Shown: positions 47,881 to 57,642 of the stretch, in pieces
Layout of the letters: every line of letters begins with the position of its first letter
Position numbering within the stretch: position 1 is the stretch's first letter
From: Anaspis maculata
Lineage: Eukaryota > Arthropoda > Insecta > Coleoptera > Scraptiidae
Assembly: GCA_949128115.1 (NCBI GenBank)
Contig: OX421966.1
Coordinates: 60,385,416 to 60,449,415, forward strand
Length of the DNA: 64,000 nt
Direction of reading: 5' to 3'
Notes under the pieces: generated by a model
Seen by the model: only the letters and a program-made list of their open reading frames with translations
Databases searched by the model: none
What the model was told of the DNA's origin: nothing
Program-made: the position numbers and the translations under genes

Positions 47881-47889
47881 GAGAATCTA

Positions 47890-50660
47890 TCTTGCGCAAA
47901 CATCCTGTACATAAACCCGAACCGCACTTGGCCCACACCACATCCTGTAACGTCCCTGATGTATTATTGCCAGCGTCTCACAAGAGACGCTCATAAAGAC
48001 GTCATTGACAAGTTCGGGAATCAATCTTGCAGGAACTGGAAATGATGTTTACATTTTAAAGGATCTGGTAAGGCGAATCAAGCACCAGGGGCGAAGCGAG
48101 TGATCTCGAAAGTCGGAACGCTCGCTCTGATGTCTTCAATTAGGTAGGTACTCGAGGGGGTTGCGGGTTTGCATACTCGAACGACTCCCCTCTGCCGGTA
48201 TGGCGGGTTATTGGGTTGATAAGAGCATCCAGATGATGGATACAAGTTTGGGGTTTATGGGGCGAACTCGCCGGGATTTTATATTACGATGCCTGGATAA
48301 TATAGTGTATACATATACGCATTCAAGAGATTATCCTCTGTGCTGATCTAAACGGGGAAGTTTATTTTTCGGTTGGAAATTTGTACTTTTCTCCATCGTT
48401 GCTATTATTAGGGACATGCAATGAGGAACTGGAATTTGGTTGAGGGGTGAAATCAGTGAGCCAATCCAGTCCCACTTTTGCAAATAAAAGCTGGAGTATG
48501 CATAATTTTACGACCCGTTTTCAATGCTCACCAATGAACGAATAAATCGTTATAAATATAACAGACAGTTGTATAAAATATTTGCAGCCTCTTGGAGCGA
48601 GTTCGATTCCTCGATGCTTCAATCTGAAAAATTCAAAATACTTCGCGGAAAAAAACACTTAATAGGAAGCATCGACCTTTTCGCCTGTTCCAGTCAAAAT
48701 GACACTCCAAGTCCTGAAGAATTATTGGCAAAACATGGATCTTCCCGGCGGTCTATCGTGGTTAGCAAAATTTAGGTACTTACGACAAAGTGGGTATCAT
48801 GCCGAAACTGATGCGAGTACTCTCAACTTGTCATTTGCTTTTGTTTTAAGGTTTCACGGGATCTGTCGGCACTACCTGGCCTCCGTTAAGATGAATGGAA
48901 TCGGAGGAGACCCGTGCGATTTTGGTGTCTAACCGACGGTAACACGTCGTTGCGCCTCCATAGTCGCATTTCCACGTATGACAAGGTCAACTTTCCAAGA
49001 CTTCAATATTTTGATGTCAGTTTGATAAGCAACATAATCTTACTTTTGGACAGGAAACTTTCAGACTAGGTAAGAAGGCAGCAAGCTTACGATGCTAAAC
49101 TAGAAAATTTGCCCAGGTGACTAGAAATCACACTTGAGTTGAAGGTATAAATATGTACTATAATAATCTTTATTTCTGTAACCATCTATTCATAAACTTG
49201 CCTTTTTCTAAGATATTAATTACATTGACTAATCAACTTTTTATATCGCCATTTTTAGTTTCCAATCAACGGATCGAGTAATGAATGGAATACTTATTTC
49301 TTGACAATAACTCGTTGCTAGCGTCATCAATTTGTTAGGTAAGTGGGTATATATTGGATTAGTAGGTAGGTAGGTATAGAAAGAGAGGTACCTATAGTAC
49401 AGGGGTGATCTCACAAAAACAAGAATACTTTAAATTGGAAATAAATCGGATTGCATGAGAACTCTACTTCCAGAATCGTGTGGGGCTGGTCTGCGCAAAT
49501 TTTACATAATTTGTGAAAGTCCCACAAAGAAGTCACACACTCACACACGATAGATCTGGCGATTTTGGCGGCCAGGGTCATATCATCTTCAATCGAAATG
49601 ACATATAGGTAGTCCATGTGATTCCATATTCCATGATTTGAGGTAAGACCTAGGTAAATAGATGTGTGCCGGATATTAAAATCGGTCGACCGGTCTGTTG
49701 ATGTTTGAAAGTGAAGCAAAATAATGGCATATTATTGGAAAGAGCTTTGGTGCGCAAAAGTCACTGGCACTGTCAAAATGTCGAATCAAAAGCTTCAACT
49801 GACAAAAATTGAGGAAAAAATATCATAGGCGACTGTGGTTTTTTCAACCTTGGAATGGATAATAATGAATATCAGAGCATATTACACGTACTACTAAATG
49901 GCATGTAACGAAGAACCACGACAAAATGAAATCCTGTGCCGCAACGGCAGACGATACAAAGTCGCATAAAAGAATGTAGTTCCTCTGGGAAACTCTGTAT
50001 AACGATTTGTATACTTGATCAGCTTATTGGAATATATTGGATCTTTGAATTGGTGACCCGTGAAATTATAATTTTTTTCCGCAATCTTTTTCGATTTCTT
50101 AATTTGGTTTTCGTAATTCAATATAATGAGCGCACAAACTCTTGGAATCAGAGATAACAGAATAATTCTTTTTTAGCTTCGAACTGAATAAATTCGATTA
50201 CCAGAAATTGGTAGACTGCTGGGAGAGGGGCGTGGGGTAAGTAGGCAGGCACCCAAGTATACGAAAGGAAGAAGAATAAGTGAATTGGAAATTTAATAAA
50301 TTAGTCTTGTCTCTTGTCGGCAATTAGATTTTGTATAAACTCTCAACTTTATCGGATTTTATATTTCCGCCACTCTCGCTGAAGTCAACACTCGAAAGGT
50401 GGTTTACCTATCCATTCACCAATTCCAGGTTTACCAAGCTTTATCATTTTTGTAAGATCGTTTGTGAAAGCAAGTGTTAAAATTCACCTAATCGTAGTAT
50501 AGTGAGATATATCCTGTTCACTCTTTATTTTCAGTAGAATGACTTTTTCAAGCAAAAATAAAGTGACAAGCTGGAGCGCTGGGAGGATATTTCGGGAGGC
50601 TTGTAGGACGAAACAAAGGACAAACAGAGTGTTCAATAATTGGTATGTTAAAACCAAAAA
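47890..50660. other. Unassigned sequence
   Basis: No long inverted repeat or recognisable gene. Frames at 48524-48932 (plus) and 49411-50121 (minus) have no domain that I can name. AGGTAGGTA words occur at 48144 and 49363-49376. Confidence 0.35.
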
Positions 50661-50882
50661 TTACTAGTAGCCCAGGTACGTTACGTCTTCTTTGATCCAA
50701 AGGTGGAATAAATTGATGACTGGCCAAATTTGCGCAAAAGTAGCCCTGAAGGATCTCCTCTACGACATATCAAAAGTCCCCGAGAATCCCGTGTCCGCTT
50801 GTCTACTTTTTAGGGCCTTTTGTACCCCGAGTGAGAATATCACGTACTTTATAATATGGTGCAAAATAATTCCACGTATGCG

Positions 50883-50955
50883 ATGCCTGTAGCTCATTGC
50901 TAAAGTATCTGCTTGTCGCTAAGGAGGTCCAGGGATCGAATCCCGTCATCTGCTG
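50883..50955 (+). other. tRNA-like module, left arm
   Basis: GCCTGTAGCTCATTGCTAAAG (A-box region) and GGGATCGAATCCC (B box and T arm) are spaced as in a tRNA. The anticodon arm is degenerate (TTGTCGC loop). There is a partial acceptor pairing (GATG with CATC). Best read as the tRNA-derived head of a SINE-like unit, not a working tRNA gene. Confidence 0.6.
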
Positions 50956-51239
50956 CATTTTTTTTTGCGGAAGTGATTGATACTCATTTTCCTAAAAAAT
51001 CATCAAAAATTAATCCTGCTCAATTTAAACCATATATTTCTGTTCCACAAGTACATACTGTAACCATGAAATCCAGAAGCTAAGGTCTTAAGCCATTTTC
51101 GGTTTCTCCGTTTTTCTTTTTGCGCGAGATCGTACGTCACAGTGGTTGTGAAACAGAAATATATTATTTCAATTCAGCAGGATTTAATTTTTGATGATTT
51201 TTCAGGAAGATGAGTATCAATTCCGCCAAAAAAAAATGC

Positions 51240-51312
51240 AGCAGATGACGGGATTCGATCCCCGGACCTCCTTCGCGGCAAGCAGATACTTTAGCAATGA
51301 GCTACAGGCATC
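51240..51312 (-). other. tRNA-like module, right arm
   Basis: The mirror of the left module. The anticodon loop reads TTGCCGC, so a GCC anticodon (glycine-type) is possible. The B box GGGATCGAATCCC is intact. With both modules facing inward, RNA polymerase III could in principle transcribe the loop from both sides. Confidence 0.6.
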
Positions 51313-51740
51313 TTGCACCATATTATAAAGTACGTGATATTCTCACTCAAAATGGTACAAAAAGGCCCTAAAAAGTAGACAAGCGGACACGGGATTCTCT
51401 GGGACTTTTGATATGTCGTAGAGGAGATCCTTTAGGACTACTTTGACGCAAATTTGGCGTCATCAATTTGTTCTACCTAAAAGTTCAGCGTGCCTGGGCT
51501 ATAGGTTCAATTAGATTTATTTTAATAGAATCCGTGTACACAAAATAAAATAACTGTTGAGTATCATTTTTACATTTATTAAATGAAAAAAAATAGCGAT
51601 TTTTGTTTAAAAACTTTACGATAATGAATATCTTTATACTTCAAAGTTTTATGCTTCCTTTAATTGAATCAAGCTTAGATTCAAGATTCTTCATTGTTGA
51701 GCTGCTCAGATTATTAAAAAAATCAAAAACACTGAAATCA

Positions 51741-51933
51741 CAATCAAACTAATTGAAACGAGAAAATCGAATCGAAAGAATAGAATGAGAGGGATCGAAT
51801 CGAATCGAAAGAATCGAATCGAATCGAAAAATCGATCCAATTTATCGATTCACTGTTCAATACAAAATCGAATCGATTTTTTTCCTGGGTGAATCGATTT
51901 TAATCGATTAATCGATTAATCGCCCAGGCCTAG
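51741..51933 (-). mobile_element. hAT-like terminus with ATCGATT repeats
   Basis: Reading leftward from 51933 the sequence is TAGGCCTGGGCGATTAATCG, a hAT-type end, followed by repeated TTAATCGATT and then (GATTC)n simple repeat (51765-51830). The opposite end was not found, so this is a fragment. Confidence 0.6.
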
Positions 51934-52045
51934 TGGCTATTTCATAATGTTGAATTGCACTGTCGGGAACACAGGCGCAGATTTTCAATTTAGACGGACG
52001 CGGCGCGAATAAAATCTTTGAAAACTCGTAACTATTGACATATGT

Positions 52046-52169
52046 ACGGTTGCGGCCAAGATGAAGTGGACGACAATGTCAACGAGTTGGCTTGCTGTCA
52101 CGCGACGTTCAGGCCAGAATCCTGAGAAATCTGTCAACTGTCGTCCACTTTAAAAAGTCCGCAACGGTA
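52046..52169 (+). repeat. TACCGTTGCGG MITE, intact copy
   Basis: TACGGTTGCGG and CCGCAACGGTA are terminal inverted repeats with TA at the ends. Inner AAGTGGACGACA and TGTCGTCCACTT arms are also complementary. 124 bp, non-coding. It is the reference copy for 23757-23878 and 62043-62132. Confidence 0.9.
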
Positions 52170-52606
52170 TGACCTGCTTAAAAGTCTTAAGTCTTCTTAT
52201 ATTTCCATAAGAACTGGTAGGTATTTGTCCGCATAAACCTACAGCAGGAGTATTGTTTAGATACATGATGTAAGTATTGTGATCAAGGCGAAAAACTGCA
52301 GCGATTGTGGTGATCCTAGTAGGTGGAGTACCTGCTGGGTTTTTCCAAACATTGAAAAAACTATGCGACACCTTGTACCACATATCTACCTCATAAGATG
52401 GGGGATGGACAAATATTGTGCTTCAACATTTAGGAACTAGATATGGAAAGGATTATTGAAGAGGAACTTTTCTTTTTGGAATTTTCGTAATGGAAAAGTT
52501 TTAGAAGAGGATGTATCCATCTCGCATGAACTCTCTATCTTTAGGTACAAGTTACAGGGAAACCCACATTTTTTGCGAAAAGCAAAAAGTAGGTAGGTAT
52601 AAAAAA

Positions 52607-52740
52607 TCGGTTGTGTCACCCCAGAACTTCCCCGACGAGTAGCAAAAGGAACGGATGGAAATTTTTGTATGAGACGTCCCTTCGGGTACGATGTTAGAAT
52701 TTGAGAGAAAGTTTGAAAAACTGAGATATTTTCCTTAATG
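52607..52740 (+). repeat. Dispersed repeat related to 14517-14640
   Basis: Shared words: TCGGTTGTGTCAC, ACTTCCCCGAC and GGAAATTTTTGT, in the same order. Confidence 0.7.
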
Positions 52741-52959
52741 AAGGCTTCATTTTGAGCTCCATAATTATTTAAGTCCGGTCTCGATAACCCAGGCCGGTTT
52801 TACATTCTCAACAGGGGAATTCTCGGGAAATTGAAAACAAAATTGTTGGAAAATTATTTAGGAACCAGTTACCTCTTGTTTTAAAAAAAAAAAATTATTA
52901 TGTAATTGGTAAAAATCGGTTCACGAGTTGAATACCTGAGGCAGAGTTCTTATCATTTG

Positions 52960-53300
52960 CACTTCAGGGCCTCAAACAATAAGAAGGGGGCTTAGTGGAC
53001 TTGGACTCCAAGAGACACCAGGGAGCCTCTAAGGCTTCAATCAACCCAAAAAGACACAAGGGCGTCGTTTTGGCCTGAAACGGCAAATGAAAGTCACAAG
53101 TAGGGGCCTCATCAGGGCTTTGAACGGCAGGAAGACCACCATGGGGCCCTGGTACCGAATCATACAAGAGAACTGCACACATTGGAACTTGAATGTATAC
53201 GCCAATGGGATGGGCATACTGAAGTGCTGAAGCTACAGAAGCACAAGGGGGTCTACGGAGCCCCAAAACGATACTTGAAGACACAAAGGATCAAGGCGCA
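52960..53300. other. GC-richer stretch, unassigned
   Basis: GGGGCCT/GGGAGCC-type words recur irregularly every 30-60 bp. A 106-codon minus frame overlaps but looks like a composition artefact. If the candidate exon at 53364-53549 is real, this would be intron. Confidence 0.3.
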
Positions 53301-53363
53301 CTGTTGCCTTCAGCGATACAAGAAAACACCAAGAACTGATACGTCAATGTAATAAAAACTTAC

Positions 53364-53549
53364 CGGTTTGATTGCTGAGGAAATTAAATGGGCCAAAAGT
53401 CGAGCGAACAGGCAAGCCCGGCTGAAATCGGCCAGGCCCAACTTTGAAAATTCATAGCGCCCGTCTTGTGAACGATGGGAAACTCCAACTGCGGCAATAA
53501 TTTGATTCTTCAGTTGTGTTGCTTCCTGCCTAATTTGGTTCAAATCCAT
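53364..53549 (-). CDS. Candidate first coding exon, G-beta-like N-terminus
   Basis: On the minus strand an ATG at 53549 opens 62 codons that end exactly at CCG|GTAAGT, a consensus splice donor in phase 0. The first 17 residues (MDLNQIRQEATQLKNQI) resemble the N-terminal helix of heterotrimeric G-protein beta subunits (...LRQEAEQLKNQI), matching at about 12 positions. Beyond that the similarity stops (IAAVGVSHRSQDGRYEFSK), where known beta subunits continue differently. It could be a divergent host exon, an alternative first exon, or a captured and decayed fragment. No second exon is visible downstream (toward lower coordinates). It starts 2 bp from the dispersed repeat copy B. Confidence 0.35.
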
Positions 53550-53550
53550 T

Positions 53551-54020
53551 AAATAGATTTTGAATAATTAAATGGTAAAGTTCTGAACTTTGACATTTTC
53601 TATAATTCGACACATGACAGATAGGGCAATACTTCCAGTTCTTTTGAATACAGTTTTTTAAGGGCTTTAGGATGACATATTGCAAGTCAAGTTCCGGGCT
53701 GTATAACTTATGTCATTTTTTTATAGTGACATTTCCGCTTGATAGATGACAGCCATAAACTAATGGGCTCATTGCACGGACCAACAATGTCCGCATACCA
53801 AATTTCAAGTCGATCGGATCAGCTGCTGTAATCGTAGCAGATTACAGTCACACAGACAGACAGACAAACAGACACACAGACAGACATATCACTCTAAAAA
53901 TGTTCTGAATCGTCTTGGGGGACCTCAAAATGGATATATCCGTCTTCATCTCGAAAAAAATTTTTAGTGCGTTCAATACTTTCCTTCCTCGTTGGGTGGT
54001 GGGCCGGGGAAGTAAAAGGC
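53551..54020 (+). repeat. Dispersed repeat copy B (continuous)
   Basis: Uninterrupted copy of the repeat split at 17405-17579 and 19202-19495. It contains CAAGTCGATCGGATCA, GCAGATTACAG and a CAGA-type microsatellite at 53850-53886. Confidence 0.85.
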
Positions 54021-54393
54021 AGCTGAATAAGTATTCATAATCGATATTTAAGTACTTACGCCATTATTCAGATATACCTACTCAACCCAAAACCATTTCC
54101 ATGAACTTTCGGGTTATTTCAGGACTGATTCTCTTCCCTTATGGAGGGCCCCACAAAACATTAAAATAACTCGATTGAGAAGGGAAATTGACGCTAATTG
54201 CGGTCTGATGCTGGACCTCAGAAGTTCGAAATTTCGTTTGTGGCCGGGCTGAGGTGGTGATGGTGGTATCGATAGAATAATAAATCATTAATGCCCGATT
54301 GCACAAAGGTGGTATCAAATTTTAGTTCGGTTTTGAAGTGGAATAAAATGCAAACCCAGTGACTTCAAGGAAGGATGTAGCCGAGGATGTAGC

Positions 54394-54450
54394 CCAGGCA
54401 TTTTAGATCAAAATTGACCAAAACCTGCAAAAAAATAACGTAAGTCTGAA
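54394..54450 (+). repeat. TAGCCCAGGC family end
   Basis: TAGCCCAGGCATTTTAG matches the left end of the 30584-33169 element. It stands directly before the 160-bp tandem array; the opposite end was not found. Confidence 0.65.
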
Positions 54451-54484
54451 AATTAGTAGAACGCTTCCACTTTAACCCCTGAAC

Positions 54485-55202
54485 CACATACTGAAAGTCC
54501 TAAAAAATCCTATGTCCGCTTCATCGGTTTTTGGCGGCAAAAAGGTGTAAGTGACAATTATTCAAAAACTATCTATTAGAATACGCGATGAAGCTCCGAT
54601 ACAGCTGAAAATTGCTAAAAATGGTCTCCTCGGCCAGTTGAACAACATATTGAAAGTCCTAAAAAATCCTATATCCGCTTCATTGTTTTTTAGCGGCAAA
54701 AAGATATAATAAGTGACATTGCAAACTAATAATTAAATCACGCGTTAAAATTTCCATACAGCTTAAAATTGCTGAAAATGGTTTCCTCGGCCAGTTGGAC
54801 AACATGTTGATAAAGTCCTAAGAAATCCTTTGTCCGCTTCATACTTTTTTTTCAGCGGCAAAAAAGTATAAGTGACATTGTTTTGGAAACTATTCAATTA
54901 AACACGCGCTCAACTTTGATTACAGCTGGAAATTGCCGAAAATGCTCTTCTTAGTCAGCTTAACAACAAATTGAAAGTCCTCAAAAATACTATGATGTCC
55001 ACTTCATCGGTTTTTGGCAGCAAAAATGTTCAAGTGACATTGTTTTGGAAACTATTTATTGAAACATGAGTTAAAGTTTCAGCACAACTGAAAGCTGCTG
55101 AAAAATAGTATCCTTTGTTAGTTGAATAACATACTAAAAGTCCTGAGAAATCCCATATGTCCGCTTCATGTTTTTTGACGGCAAAAATGTATAAGTGACA
55201 AT
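54485..55202 (+). repeat. 160-bp tandem array (about 4.5 units)
   Basis: The word AAAGTCC begins units at 54494, 54653, 54812, 54974 and 55137, spacings 159, 159, 162 and 163. Each unit has TCCGCTTCAT followed by a TTTTT.G.GGCAAAAA box, then AAGTGACA, then CAGCT.AAA.TGCT.AAAAT. Units are roughly 75-85% alike. The first 30 bp of a unit resemble the subterminal part of the 50668-51501 foldback, so the array probably grew from such an element. Confidence 0.92.
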
Positions 55203-55376
55203 AAACAGGGTCCTGCAACAGTGCGTCGGGCTTCCCTAGCGCCCTTATTTTGTGCTATAACAAAAACAAAGATTTTTCGACATGAAATTCCCCACTATTG
55301 ATTTCATTTTCTTGTTCAGCTTTTCCAGCTCTATTATAAGCGTATTTTTGTTTTTTTTTTTCAATTTGTGGCAGTG

Positions 55377-56397
55377 CTACCAACTAAAAGTCAAAAACTG
55401 ATTTTTTTTGTAATTTCAAGGTTTGTTTTGAAAAATCGTAGGAGCCTCGTTTTCTGCAATCAATGAATGAAATTTGGCATAACAATTGTCGAATAGAAGA
55501 TGAATAATTTCATGGCAAAAGAACTACTGATTCAGTGATACAGATGTTCAGAATTTTTCTTCGAACTTTGCAAATTTCAAAATGCCATTAGTCATTTTTT
55601 TCAAATAGAATGCCCTTGATTTCATTTCACCGCTCGATAGCTTTTTTTCTACTCTTTTATTTTCACCAGGAGTACCCTACCCCTAAATGTGATAATTTCT
55701 GAGATAATCGATAATTTTGATTGAAAATGCTATTAAAAATTAAATTTTTGACTCGCCATGAGCAGGCCATGATGATCATCAACAAATGTCTGATCGACAC
55801 ATTTTTCTTGGTTTGACGCTAAGAACAAGTCTTCCATTGAATAGCTGCGCTAAATACCAATCTGAAATAAATGCTTAAAAAAAAATTTCGTTGCGCGATG
55901 GAAAAAAGAAAATTCAAATTGAGCTCAGTAAAGCGGTTTCCTTCACTTCAAAAACATTCAGACTGTCAAATTGAGAAGTGCGTTCATTTTGACATATGAT
56001 TTTCTGTATCAGGATCTACTAAGAACATAAAAAATCTAAATAAACGACAATTTTTATCAAAATTATCGATTATCTCGGAAATTATGGAATCAAGGGGTAG
56101 GGTATCCGTGGTAAAAATGGAAGAGGAAAAAAAAGCTATCGAATGGTGAGATGAAAAAATATGGGGCATTCCATTTGAAAAAAATGACTTATGGCATTTT
56201 GAAATTTGCAAAGTTCGAAAAAAAATTCTGCACATCCTGTATAACTGAACCTCAAGTTTTATGTCATGAAGTATTCAGCTTCATTCATTCATTCAGCCAA
56301 ATTTTATTCCTTGATTCCAGAAAGCGAAGCTTCCACGATTTTTCAAAGTGCACCTTGAAGTAACAAAAAAATTCAATTTTTAATTTTCAGTTGGTAG
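55377..56397. mobile_element. Palindrome P1 (CTACCAACT ends)
   Basis: CTACCAACT and AGTTGGTAG are the termini; arms are complementary over about 480 bp each. Inside, CAGATGTTCAGAATT (55541) and its counterpart ending CATCCTG (56239) form another terminus pair, next to TA on both sides. The midpoints (55887 and 55890) nearly coincide. Confidence 0.82.
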
Positions 56398-56417
56398 GAC
56401 TTAGTATATTGAAAATA

Positions 56418-57635
56418 GAATATCTGCTGGAGTTAATTCAAACAAAAACGATTTTTTTACCATGGCTAGCTTTCAGTTCCCTCTTCAACATATCAAAAGT
56501 CCTCAACTCTGGGACTGCTACAAATTAGTATACAGGGTGAAAGTTTGATATTTTTCTTTATTTCCTTTTTTGCTCAAAAAACTGATGACTGAGAAAAACG
56601 GTTTTAGGCTAGTTTGATAGGCTATAGTCTCCCAATAAACATATAAAAAATATACCACTCAGCAACTGCTGTGTATCAAGTTACAGGGTGAAAGCTATTT
56701 TTCATCTTCAATTTTTTTTCTTAGTGGAACTGATCCAGATTGGAGCCGGTTTCAGTTTTTTTGCAAGCTTATAATGTCATACTGAACATATAAAAAAGAT
56801 ACATTTCTGCAACCGCTGCTTTTCAATTTACAGGGTGAAAAGTCATTTTCACGTTTCAATTTTTTTCTGGGTGACATTGGCTCACACATCAATTTCGACT
56901 TATTCTTCTGTAAACTTGAAGTTTCTAGTCTAACATATCAAAATAATACATTTCTGCTACAGCTACGTTTTTTTTTTACAAATTTAAATGTTTGGGCATA
57001 TTTGGTATAACTATATTGCATCAAAAATTCAAAAAATCTTGGAACGCAACCAAACATTAAAATTTGTAAATAAAAACGTAGCTGTAGCAGAAATGTATTA
57101 TTTTGATATGTTTGACTAGAAACCTCAAATTTACAGAAAAACCAGTCGCAATTGTTGTGTGAGCCGATTTCATCAAGAAAAAAATTGAAACGTGAAAATG
57201 ACTTTTCACCCTGTAAATTGAAAATCAGCAGCTGCAGAGATGTGTCTTTTTCATATGTTCATTATGACATTATCAGCTTGCAAAAGAACTGAAACCGGCT
57301 TCAATCTAGATCAGTTCCACCAAGAAAAAAAATTAAAGTTGAAAAATTATTTTCACCCTGTAACTTGATACGCAGCAGTTGCTGGGTGGTATATTTTTCA
57401 TATGTTTATTGGAAGACTATGGCCTATCAAACTAGCCTGAAACCGTTTTTTTCGGTCATCAGTTTTTCAAGAAAACAAGAAAGTAAATGAAAATAATAAA
57501 CTTCCACCCTGTATACTGATTTGTAGCAGTCCCAGAGTTGAGGACTTTTGATATGTTGAAGAAGGGACTGTAAGCTTGCCATGGTAAAAGAATCGTTTTT
57601 GTTTGAATTAATTCCAGCAAAGCACCTATTTTTTT
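56418..57635. mobile_element. Palindrome P2, three concentric shells
   Basis: Inside outer arms marked by TTAATTCAAACAAAAACGAT and its complement, CAGGGTGAAAG termini face outward at 56533/57511, 56694/57360 and 56831/57213. Each pair is flanked by TA. Shell widths are 137-161 bp and midpoints are 57022, 57027 and 57022. Flanks rejoin as palindromes when each inner shell is removed (ATCAAGTTAACTTGAT; TTCAATTTAAATTGAA). Shells resemble each other (AACATAT.AAAA.AATACATTTCTGC...CTGCT), so they are copies of one unit. Confidence 0.88.
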
Positions 57636-57642
57636 CTAAACT

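Larger units (their letters stand above)
50668..51501. mobile_element. Foldback with a tRNA-like module in each arm
   Basis: The ends TAGCCCAGGTACG and CGTGCCTGGGCTA are complements apart from one base, and complementarity runs through arms of about 330 bp each to a loop at 51015-51175. Each arm contains a tRNA-like sequence with intact A and B boxes (50883-50955 plus; 51240-51312 minus), pointing toward the centre. The terminal words match the 30584-33169 family. Each arm also contains AAAGTCCC.GAGAATCCCGTGTCCGCTT-like sequence related to the satellite at 54494. Confidence 0.9.

Noticed and set aside
50883..50955. Functional tRNA gene
   Set aside because: The acceptor stem is imperfect, the anticodon arm is degenerate and a mirror copy lies in the other arm of a foldback. 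Better explained as a tRNA-derived repeat module.
54485..55202. CRISPR-like array
   Set aside because: Units are 160 bp and similar along their whole length, with no repeat/spacer alternation, and the genome is eukaryotic in character.
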